A DNA stretch of 6,304 nucleotides from Clostridia bacterium (GTDB lineage Bacteria > Bacillota > Clostridia > UBA1381 > UMGS1253), in the NCBI GenBank assembly GCA_017411585.1, contig JAFQPV010000282.1, forward strand, positions 1-6,304, in the 5' to 3' direction. The stretch's first letter is position 1, and each line of letters begins with the position of its first letter. This document shows, piece after piece, positions 1 to 4,896 of the stretch. The notes beneath the pieces were generated by a model. The model was not told the origin of the DNA and did not search any database. It saw only the letters and a list, made by a program, of their open reading frames with translations. The translations under genes were made by a program, and so were the position numbers.

Positions 1-31
1 ACTAAGGACAACATTATAAACCTTAGACAAT

Positions 32-724
32 GTGGCGCACCTGCGCTCGATATTAGACGATGCAGGCTTTACGCATACACAGCTGATCCAGGGCGAGGCA
101 GGGCAGCCGTCCTGGGCACCGGAGGGGCATTGGCTCTATAAAGACGGATTCGACAATCCGCGCGCGCAGGCAGTTTGGCTTTTGCGCAGATTTGTTTTAG
201 ACCACTACGCCGGCGCAGCGCTCAGCTCGTTTTTTATGATTGCGGATATTTGGGAAAAGCCGTACGAAATGGCAACAAAAACCATTCCGCGCGCGCAGGC
301 AAACGGCATTTTGAACGGCCTTAGCTACACGCCGAAGCCATCCTATACCGCAATGCAGCATACGGCAGCGCTTCTGCAGGGCGATATTAAGGCAAGCAAT
401 GCGTATTTTACGGCAAGTGTGCCGGAGGTTGATATTTGCGCGCGGCACGCGCTGATGCGGCTTGCCTTTGAAAAGGACAATAAGCCGATGTATGTATATT
501 ATCTGCCGAGTGCGGTGGGTGAGGAAGTGTATATAAAAGATGCGCTTACCGCGTTTGTCGAAGCGCCGCTTGACGAGCCGGTGCTTTTGGATATGTACAC
601 CGGCGAGGTGTTTGCGCTCTCTGCGCCTACATGCGTGCAGGGCTTGGCAGCATACGAAGGCCTGCCGCTTGCAAACTATCCGTTGGTGCTTACCGAGCGC
701 AGTGCAATTATATTAGAAGATTAA
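32..724 (+). CDS. C-terminal part of a clan GH-A-like glycoside hydrolase (5' truncated or frameshifted)
   Basis: The readable frame gives about 230 residues resembling the C-terminal part of a retaining TIM-barrel glycosidase. A strand-end motif GEAGQPS (Glu at residue 22) fits the catalytic nucleophile position. It is followed by WLLRRF, SSFFMIADIWEKPYEMAT and GILNGLSYTPKPSY, which would be the last barrel elements. Residues from about 115 on look like a C-terminal beta domain. Substrate cannot be told. The formal start is a GTG with no Shine-Dalgarno, and the acid/base half of the barrel is missing, so this is not a true start. An in-frame TAA at 17-19 closes the frame, while another frame is open across the first bases. 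This suggests a single-base frameshift at 17-20, or a decayed gene. The 3' end is intact and runs into a terminator. Family assignment is from motif memory and moderate. Confidence 0.6.
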   Translation: MAHLRSILDDAGFTHTQLIQGEAGQPSWAPEGHWLYKDGFDNPRAQAVWLLRRFVLDHYAGAALSSFFMIADIWEKPYEMATKTIPRAQANGILNGLSYTPKPSYTAMQHTAALLQGDIKASNAYFTASVPEVDICARHALMRLAFEKDNKPMYVYYLPSAVGEEVYIKDALTAFVEAPLDEPVLLDMYTGEVFALSAPTCVQGLAAYEGLPLANYPLVLTERSAIILED

Positions 725-746
725 AAGGGACTTTTGTCCCTTTTTT
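723..746 (+). terminator. Rho-independent terminator of the glycosidase-like gene
   Basis: The stem GGGAC (727-731) pairs with GTCCC (736-740) around a TTTT loop. It is flanked by AAAA before and TTTTTT (741-746) after, and begins at the stop codon. It separates the truncated gene from the transporter promoter that follows. Confidence 0.85.
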
Positions 747-747
747 C

Positions 748-776
748 TTGCTTTATTTACAAAAATAATGTATACT
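748..776 (+). promoter_or_regulatory. Predicted sigma-A promoter of the NSS transporter
   Basis: A -35-like TTGCTT (748-753) lies 17 bp from a -10-like TATACT (771-776), directly after the preceding terminator and 36 bp before the start codon. The -10 is one base from consensus and the -35 is weak. The -10 overlaps AATAATGTATACT (764-776), which closely resembles a sequence at the DtxR-family gene's promoter. Confidence 0.6.
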
Positions 777-812
777 GTATTTGTTTTGATTTATGATAGG
801 AGGGTGTTTTAA

Positions 813-2180
813 ATGCAAAGAGAAAAATTTTCCTCGCGTCTCGGCTTTTTGCTGATTTCCGCGGGGTGCGCAATCGGCCTCGGAATTGTATGGCGCTTTC
901 CGTACATCGCCGGTAAATATGGCGGTGCGGCGTTTGTGCTTTTGTATCTGGCGTTCCTGGTTTTGATGGGCCTGCCGATTATGGTGATGGAGCTTGCAGT
1001 CGGACGCGGCAGTCAAAAGAGTATCGCGATGTCGTTTGATGCGTTAGAGCCGCAGGGCTCAAAATACCATCTGTATAAGTATGTTGCAGCTGCAGGTAAC
1101 TATCTTTTGATGATGTTTTATACCTCGGTTGCCGGCTGGATGGTGATTTACTGCAAAAAGCTTATCAGCGGCGAATTTGTCGGCGCAACGAGCGAACAGG
1201 TAAGCAGCGCCTTTTCCGGCATGATGGCAGACCCGGTTGGGATGATGATTGCGATGGTTATCGTGGTCGTCGGCTGCTTTTCGATTTGCTCTATCGGACT
1301 TCAAAAGGGCGTTGAGAAGGCAACAAAGTGGATGATGCTGGCGCTTTTGGCGATTATGCTTGTGCTGGTTGTTAACTCGCTTCTGATGCCGGGCGCAGCA
1401 AAAGGCCTTAAGTTCTATCTCTATCCGGACTTTGGTAAGCTGGCAGAAGCCGGCATCTTCAATGCCATCTTCGATGCGATGGGACAGGCGTTCTTTACGC
1501 TGAGTATCGGTATGGGCTCGATTGCTATTTTCGGTAGCTATATCGATAAAAAGCATTCGTTGACCGGCGAAGCGGTGCGCATCACGCTTTTGGATACGAG
1601 CGTAGCCTTTATGGCAGGTCTGATTATTTTCCCGGCTTGCTTTACCTATGGTGTAAACCCGGATGCAGGTCCGAACCTGATTTTTGTAACGCTGCCGAAT
1701 GTATTTGCGGCAATGCCGGGCGGACGCGTTTGGGGCTCGCTGTTCTTTATTTTCCTTTTGTTTGCAGCACTTTCGACGGTTATCGCCGTGTTCGAAAATA
1801 TCATTTCCTTCTGGATGGATTTGAAGGGCTGGAGCAGAAAAAAGACCGTTATCATCAACGGCGTTGCACTTTTGGTATTGTCGCTGCCGTGCGTACTCGG
1901 CTTTAATGTACTGTCGTTTATTCAGCCGCTCGGCGCAGGCTCGACCATTATGGATTTGGAGGACTTTATCATCTCTAACAACATTCTGCCGCTCGGCTCG
2001 CTTGTTTATCTGACCTTCTGTACCTACAAATTCGGTTGGGGATGGGACAAGTTTACGCTCGAAGCCAACACCGGCGACGGCTTAAAGTTCCCGACAAAGC
2101 TTCGTGTATACTTTAAATATGTTTTGCCGCTGATTATCTTGTTTATCTTCGTGCAGGGCTATATCGCAAAATTCTTTTAA
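813..2180 (+). CDS. Sodium:neurotransmitter symporter (NSS/SNF) family transporter
   Basis: This is a sodium-coupled membrane transporter, most likely for amino acids or related amines; the substrate cannot be read from sequence. At 455 residues with about 11 predicted membrane segments it matches the 11-TM bacterial NSS type (MhsT, Tyt1) more than 12-TM LeuT. Family hallmarks are RLGFLLISAGCAIGLG and VWRFPYIAGKYGG in TM1 (about 9-38), MELAVGR at the end of TM2, FFTLSIGMG in TM6 (T229, S231) and FAALST in TM8 (A318, S321, T322, the Na2-site pattern). Position 25 in TM1 is Ile, where most members have the Asn that ligates Na1; TM7 has Asp261 where LeuT has Asn286. An AGGAGGG at 798-804, 8 bases before the ATG, fixes the start. 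It is a single-gene unit with its own promoter and terminator, convergent with the DtxR-family gene. Confidence 0.93.
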   Translation: MQREKFSSRLGFLLISAGCAIGLGIVWRFPYIAGKYGGAAFVLLYLAFLVLMGLPIMVMELAVGRGSQKSIAMSFDALEPQGSKYHLYKYVAAAGNYLLMMFYTSVAGWMVIYCKKLISGEFVGATSEQVSSAFSGMMADPVGMMIAMVIVVVGCFSICSIGLQKGVEKATKWMMLALLAIMLVLVVNSLLMPGAAKGLKFYLYPDFGKLAEAGIFNAIFDAMGQAFFTLSIGMGSIAIFGSYIDKKHSLTGEAVRITLLDTSVAFMAGLIIFPACFTYGVNPDAGPNLIFVTLPNVFAAMPGGRVWGSLFFIFLLFAALSTVIAVFENIISFWMDLKGWSRKKTVIINGVALLVLSLPCVLGFNVLSFIQPLGAGSTIMDLEDFIISNNILPLGSLVYLTFCTYKFGWGWDKFTLEANTGDGLKFPTKLRVYFKYVLPLIILFIFVQGYIAKFF

Positions 2181-2191
2181 GATGTACAAAC

Positions 2192-2224
2192 AAAAAAGCA
2201 GATTCTTTTTGAATCTGCTTTTTT
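2192..2224. terminator. Bidirectional terminator between the transporter and the DtxR-family gene
   Basis: A perfect 14-bp inverted repeat (2192-2205 with 2211-2224) around a five-T loop has a GCAGATTC core and six A on the left and six T on the right. Either strand therefore gives a stem followed by a T-run. It serves both convergent genes, 11 bases after one stop and 10 after the other. Confidence 0.92.
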
Positions 2225-2234
2225 GATACATTTC

Positions 2235-2645
2235 TTATAATAATTCTACGCTTAAATCCTTTTTTGGGGCATGCTTTTTCTGCATGGCATCCATATGTCT
2301 TTTGATGCATTCGAGGGTTTCCTCGCTGATGTCATGCTCAATTTTGCAGGCATCCGCTTCTGCGGTTTCCTCACTCACGCCGAGGGCGAGCAGGGCATCG
2401 GTCAAAAGCTGATGGCGCATATATACGCGGTTTGCAACCTCTAAGCCTTTTTCCGTCAGCGAAATTAGGCCGTTATCGTCGACGGTGATGTAACCGTCTT
2501 CGCGGAACTGGCGCATTGCGATGCTGATGGTCGGCTTGGAAAAATTCATATGTCTTGCAATATCAATCGAGCGGACCTGCCCGTTTTGTTCATTTAATAC
2601 GTAAATCGCTTCTAAATAATTTTCGGCGGATTCATGAATCTTCAT
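2235..2645 (-). CDS. DtxR/MntR-family metal-dependent transcriptional repressor
   Basis: This is a cytoplasmic DNA-binding repressor that senses Mn(II) or Fe(II). At 136 residues it is MntR-sized: an N-terminal winged helix-turn-helix (about 5-65, with SIDIARHMNFSKPTISIAMRQF as the recognition region) and a helical dimerisation/metal domain (about 70-130), with no C-terminal SH3/FeoA domain. Alignment with B. subtilis MntR and DtxR places the primary-site ligands at Asn9, Glu12, His78, Cys100, Glu103 and His104. MntR has Asp at the first of these and Glu at the fourth; DtxR has Met and Cys. Cys100 in the DACKIEH motif is therefore DtxR-like and the metal preference is unclear. AGGAGG (2660-2655) lies 9 bases before the ATG. 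No metal transporter gene is in the window, so the target regulon is not visible. The first genes to test are itself and the convergent transporter. Confidence 0.92.
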   Translation of the reverse strand: MKIHESAENYLEAIYVLNEQNGQVRSIDIARHMNFSKPTISIAMRQFREDGYITVDDNGLISLTEKGLEVANRVYMRHQLLTDALLALGVSEETAEADACKIEHDISEETLECIKRHMDAMQKKHAPKKDLSVELL

Positions 2646-2676
2646 AACTGTCGTCCTCCTTGTACTTCTGTATATT

Positions 2677-2705
2677 ATTGTATACTAAAAAAACAAAAAG
2701 TTCAA
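2677..2705 (-). promoter_or_regulatory. Predicted sigma-A promoter of the DtxR-family gene, with a small inverted repeat
   Basis: On the minus strand TTGAAC (2705-2700) is separated by 17 bp from TACAAT (2682-2677), which is one base from the -10 consensus. An inverted repeat GTATA (2685-2681) / TATAC (2674-2670) overlaps the -10 and could be an autoregulatory operator. The region is AT-rich, so chance is possible. Confidence 0.65.
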
Positions 2706-2718
2706 TAGTTTTTTATTT

Positions 2719-2759
2719 TGCACAAAAAAGAAAAAGACGCATTGTTTATGCAATGCGTC
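2719..2759 (-). terminator. Terminator of the sugar phosphate isomerase/epimerase gene
   Basis: On the minus strand GACGCATTG (2759-2751) and CAATGCGTC (2744-2736) form a perfect 9-bp stem around a 6-base loop. TTTTT, C and TTTTTT follow. It lies just past the stop codon at 2772 and keeps the isomerase/epimerase transcript from reading into the DtxR-family gene. Confidence 0.9.
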
Positions 2760-2771
2760 ATTTTATAAAAC

Positions 2772-3608
2772 TTACTGACCTAAGGTCTTTAAGAACTCGC
2801 GGCTCATACGTGCAGATTCAATTGCCGGTCTTTCCGGTGCCTGATCCTGCTCATAGATGATGTACTCTGTGCCGGAGTCTTCGCAAGCTTCTAAGATTGC
2901 TTTAAAGTCCTGCATACCGGTGCCGAGTGCCTTAAACATAAATTCGTTCTCCTCGCGGGAAACGCCCTTTACTTCTTTGCCGTTTTCGTCAATTAAGGAG
3001 TATGCCGGGCCTGCGTTTAAGCTCTTGCATGTGAAGTCCTTTAAGTGCACGATGCCAACTCTACCTGCGTATTTGCGGATGTATTCTGCCGGGTCCTGTC
3101 CTGCATATTTTACCCAACAGGTATCGATTTGGGTTGTGAGCAGGTCTTTCGAAACAGTGGAATAGAGCTTGTCGAAAATAAACTCGCCTTCGAGCTCTAA
3201 GAACTCAAAGTCGTGGTTGTGGTAGCCGAGCTGAATACCGTTGTCCTTTAAAAGCTTGCCAACCTTTTTTGCTTCCTCACAAAGCTGTGCAAAGCCTTCT
3301 TTGGTTGCCATTTTCTGTACCGGCATCCACGGAATGCAGCAATACTTTGCGCCGATGGTTTTCAAATAGTCCACATTTGCCTGTGCATCCTCACCTAAGA
3401 ATACATCATGTGTCTGGTGCACGGAAACACACTCTAAGCCGTGCTTGTCTAAAAGTGCCTTTACTTCCTCGGCGCTCTTGCCGAAATAGCCCGCAAACTC
3501 AACATAATCGTAGCCTGCTTCCTTTACTTTTGCCAGTGTAGCATCCATATCTTCTTTCATATCGTCACGCAGAGAGAACAGTTGGATGCCGACTTTAAAC
3601 TTTTTCAT
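2772..3608 (-). CDS. Sugar phosphate isomerase/epimerase, xylose isomerase-like TIM barrel
   Basis: A 278-residue soluble protein of the xylose isomerase-like TIM-barrel (AP endonuclease 2) superfamily, which includes IolE, Hyi and ketose 3-epimerases. It probably interconverts or epimerises a sugar, or dehydrates a keto-inositol-like compound; the substrate is unknown. Motifs in barrel order are VGIQLFSLRDD (6-16), EAGYDYVEFAGYFG (30-43), GYHNHDFEF (128-136), TQIDTCW (159-165), VGIVHLKDF (184-192), ALGTGMQDF (227-235) and YIIYEQD (249-255). Likely divalent-metal ligands include Asp162, His188 and Glu253, with His132 or Glu135 at strand five. The ATG at 3608 is chosen because GAGGTG (3621-3616) lies 7 bases upstream and MKKFKVGIQ begins the first beta strand. 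The frame stays open to 3908, but that stretch is low-quality sequence overlapping the divergent gene. It is transcribed divergently from the RpiB-like gene. Confidence 0.9.
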   Translation of the reverse strand: MKKFKVGIQLFSLRDDMKEDMDATLAKVKEAGYDYVEFAGYFGKSAEEVKALLDKHGLECVSVHQTHDVFLGEDAQANVDYLKTIGAKYCCIPWMPVQKMATKEGFAQLCEEAKKVGKLLKDNGIQLGYHNHDFEFLELEGEFIFDKLYSTVSKDLLTTQIDTCWVKYAGQDPAEYIRKYAGRVGIVHLKDFTCKSLNAGPAYSLIDENGKEVKGVSREENEFMFKALGTGMQDFKAILEACEDSGTEYIIYEQDQAPERPAIESARMSREFLKTLGQ

Positions 3609-3648
3609 GGTTATACACCTCGTTTTCATAATTTGGTAATTTAAACAT

Positions 3649-3676
3649 AGCATATTTTTCTTTCGATGGCAAGCAA
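3649..3676 (-). promoter_or_regulatory. Tentative promoter of the isomerase/epimerase gene
   Basis: On the minus strand TTGCTT (3676-3671) is separated by 16 bp from TATGCT (3654-3649), about 40 bases before the start codon. Both hexamers are imperfect, so this would be a weak or activator-dependent promoter. The direct repeats begin 10 bp upstream of its -35. Confidence 0.4.
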
Positions 3677-3686
3677 TAGGAGCAAA

Positions 3687-3725
3687 TTGTGCGAAATATT
3701 GAAACTTTTGTGCGAAATATTGAAA
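3687..3725. repeat. Two perfect 18-bp direct repeats, likely tandem operator
   Basis: TTGTGCGAAATATTGAAA occurs exactly at 3687-3704 and again at 3708-3725, a 21-bp period (two helical turns) with a 3-bp gap. A weak third match (GAAAT at 3734-3738) lies over the -35. The pair sits between the divergent promoters and ends 6 bp before the RpiB-like gene's -35. This placement and period resemble AraC/XylS-family half-site arrays such as araI1/araI2. The regulator's identity is inference and no regulator gene is adjacent. Confidence 0.75.
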
Positions 3726-3731
3726 AAAGGT

Positions 3732-3760
3732 TTGAAATGTCCGGCAATCAATGGTATAAT
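3732..3760 (+). promoter_or_regulatory. Strong sigma-A promoter of the RpiB-like gene
   Basis: TTGAAA (3732-3737) is 17 bp from a perfect TATAAT (3755-3760), which is preceded by TGG giving an extended -10. Transcription should start near 3767, leaving a leader of about 49 bases. It is the best promoter in the window by consensus. Confidence 0.85.
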
Positions 3761-3777
3761 GAATTTGTCTATTATAA

Positions 3778-3792
3778 ATGCACCAAGTGCAT
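3778..3792 (+). promoter_or_regulatory. Small palindrome in the RpiB-like leader
   Basis: ATGCAC (3778-3783) and GTGCAT (3787-3792) form a perfect 6-bp inverted repeat with a 3-base loop, 9 bases before the ribosome-binding site (AAGAGG, about 3802-3807). It could be a weak leader hairpin or a second operator. The evidence is only the symmetry. Confidence 0.3.
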
Positions 3793-3815
3793 GAAAATGA
3801 AAAGAGGTATGTGAA

Positions 3816-4457
3816 ATGAAAATCGCATTGATTAACGAAAACAGTCAGGCTGCGAAGAACGCCCTGATTTGTGACACACTTAAGAAGGTTGTAGAGCCGA
3901 TGGGTCACACCGTATACAACTACGGTATGTACTCCGCTGAAGATGTAAACCAGCTTACATATGTACAGATTGGTATTTTAACAGCTGTACTTATCAACTC
4001 CAAGGCTGCTGACCTCGTAATCACAGGCTGCGGCACAGGGGAAGGCGCAATGCTCGCTTGTAACGCATTCCCGGGCGTACTGTGCGGTCACGTTGTTGAC
4101 CCGACAGATGCTTACCAGTTTACACAGGTAAACAACGGTAACACAATCGCGCTCCCGTTCGCTAAGGGCTGGGGCTGGGGCTGTGAATTAAACCTCCAGT
4201 ATGTATTCGAGAAGCTCTTCGTTGAAGAGTGGGGCGGCGGCTATCCGAAGGAAAGAGCTGTTCCGGAGCAGAGAAACAAGAAGATTCTGGACGAAGTTAA
4301 GAAGGTTACACATGTTGACCTCGTTACAATCTTAAAGAACCTCGACCAGGAGCTCGTAAAGGGCGCACTCTCCGGCGAGAAGTTTAAGGAATACTTCTAC
4401 GCAAACTGCCAGGTACCGGAAATCGCTGAAGCGGTTAAGGCTATCGTTGGTGAATAA
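3816..4457 (+). CDS. RpiB/LacA/LacB-family sugar-phosphate isomerase
   Basis: A 213-residue cytoplasmic protein of the RpiB/LacA/LacB aldose-ketose isomerase family, about 65 residues longer than classical RpiB (about 149). The Rossmann-like core includes MKIALINENSQAAK (1-14), HTVYNYG (31-37) and the hallmark loop ITGCGTGEGAMLACNAFPG (69-87). Cys72 there matches the catalytic Cys of E. coli RpiB. The N-terminal Asp-His of RpiB is replaced by Asn-Glu (7-9 region), and the ring-opening His of QHND is Val105 in QVNNGNT. Residues about 140-213 form a charged, probably helical extension. The start has AAGAGG 8 bases upstream. It has its own extended -10 promoter and terminator, and is divergent from the TIM-barrel isomerase/epimerase. 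Codons for Asn, Tyr and Phe are strongly biased to C endings, suggesting high expression. Ribose-5-phosphate should not be assumed as substrate. Confidence 0.88.
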   Translation: MKIALINENSQAAKNALICDTLKKVVEPMGHTVYNYGMYSAEDVNQLTYVQIGILTAVLINSKAADLVITGCGTGEGAMLACNAFPGVLCGHVVDPTDAYQFTQVNNGNTIALPFAKGWGWGCELNLQYVFEKLFVEEWGGGYPKERAVPEQRNKKILDEVKKVTHVDLVTILKNLDQELVKGALSGEKFKEYFYANCQVPEIAEAVKAIVGE

Positions 4458-4469
4458 TTGAAGCTTTTG

Positions 4470-4501
4470 AAAGACGGTGTCGGCAGACACCGTCTTTTTT
4501 T
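4470..4501 (+). terminator. Rho-independent terminator of the RpiB-like gene
   Basis: AAAGACGGTGTC (4470-4481) pairs perfectly with GACACCGTCTTT (4486-4497) around a GGCA loop, and a T-run extends to 4501. It lies 12 bases after the stop codon. Confidence 0.95.
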
Positions 4502-4507
4502 AGTTTG

Positions 4508-4720
4508 TTCGCTGATTTAACTTGTAAAAAGGTAAATTTGGCGCATAGCTTCGTTGCAGAGGCAAGCCCGTACGCGAGTACTGTGCTTGCCTTCGCGCCT
4601 TGCTCTGCATCCAAATTTCCTCTTTTTATGCTGGTTGGAGAATGCTGATTTCTTCGCTAATTTGAGTTATAAAATGGTGATTTTAGCGCATTGCTGTGTT
4701 GCGAAGGCAGACCCATATGC
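4508..4720. repeat. Two diverged direct copies of a 68-bp intergenic repeat
   Basis: Positions 4508-4575 and 4653-4720 align without gaps at an offset of 145 bp, with about 51 of 68 bases identical by hand count. Shared blocks include TTCGCT, GCGCAT and GTTGC. No convincing coding sequence or transposase lies in 4502-4833. The element looks like a small non-autonomous intergenic repeat (MITE- or REP-like) present more than once here. Confidence 0.65.
4526..4627. repeat. Long imperfect inverted repeat containing a third, inverted copy
   Basis: Nested matching arms are AAAAAGG (4526-4532) with CC-TCTTTTT (4619-4627), AAATTTGG (4534-4541) with CCAAATTT (4611-4618), GCAGAG (4556-4561) with CTCTGC (4603-4608), AGGCAAGC (4560-4567) with GCTTGCCT (4585-4592), and GTAC (4570-4573) with GTAC (4578-4581). 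GCAGAG and AGGCAAGC overlap by two bases, so both cannot pair fully at once. The right arm read in reverse complement resembles the 68-bp repeat, so the hairpin is probably a head-to-head pair of repeat copies. It could fold as RNA if read through. Confidence 0.65.
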
Positions 4721-4724
4721 TGTA

Positions 4725-4748
4725 GGGGCGGATGCCCACATCCGCCCG
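4725..4748. repeat. GC-rich palindromic (REP-like) intergenic element
   Basis: GGGCGGATG (4726-4734) and CATCCGCCC (4739-4747) form a perfect 9-bp stem around CCCA, preceded by GTAG. From memory, such GGGCGGATG palindromes recur between genes in Oscillospiraceae-type genomes. A related phrase, GGCGGGACGATGAGGGCA (4767-4784), follows. No T-tract follows, so it is not a canonical terminator. Confidence 0.6.
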
Positions 4749-4833
4749 TCTATATGATGCAAAACCGGCGGGACGATGAGGGCACATAAGTTGCCGCTGT
4801 GAAAACCGTTTCTTTTAATTTAAAAATAGTGTG

Positions 4834-4862
4834 GCATACCTTGCAAAGCTGCTGCATACACA
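4834..4862 (+). promoter_or_regulatory. Sigma-E-like (mother-cell sporulation) promoter of the SPOCS gene
   Basis: GCATACC (4834-4840) matches 5 of 7 positions of the B. subtilis sigma-E -35 consensus KMATATT. It lies 14 bp from CATACACA (4855-4862), which matches 7 of 8 of the -10 consensus CATACAHT. It ends 34 bases before the start codon. No good sigma-A promoter is visible there. A sporulation gene downstream makes the assignment fit. Confidence 0.6.
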
Positions 4863-4896
4863 TAAACAAAGACCAGCATATAAGGAGGAATTGTTT

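Noticed and set aside
1059..1556. A 165-residue minus-strand frame opposite the transporter
   Set aside because: The His/Asn/Arg-rich translation is typical of antisense to a hydrophobic membrane protein. The plus strand is the unambiguous NSS gene.
3687..3725. Start of a CRISPR array
   Set aside because: Only two 18-bp repeats with a 3-bp gap and no spacer-length intervals; the position fits an operator.
3609..3908. Extending the isomerase/epimerase start to the ATG at 3908 (378 residues)
   Set aside because: The extra 100 residues look like translated non-coding sequence, cross the operator and promoter region and overlap the RpiB-like gene. The ATG at 3608 has a good RBS and starts the first barrel strand.
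4554..4757. A 67-residue reading frame in the intergenic repeats
   Set aside because: It lies entirely inside the repeat/hairpin elements, has no RBS and has no recognisable protein features.
4502..4833. A structured RNA or riboswitch upstream of the SPOCS gene
   Set aside because: The hairpins are explained by repeat copies. They lie upstream of the predicted promoter, and I recognise no known riboswitch core.
4841..4869. Sigma-A promoter with TTGCAA as -35 for the SPOCS gene
   Set aside because: The hexamers at 16-17 bp spacing (TAAACA or AAACAA) are poor -10 matches; the sigma-E-like pair fits much better.
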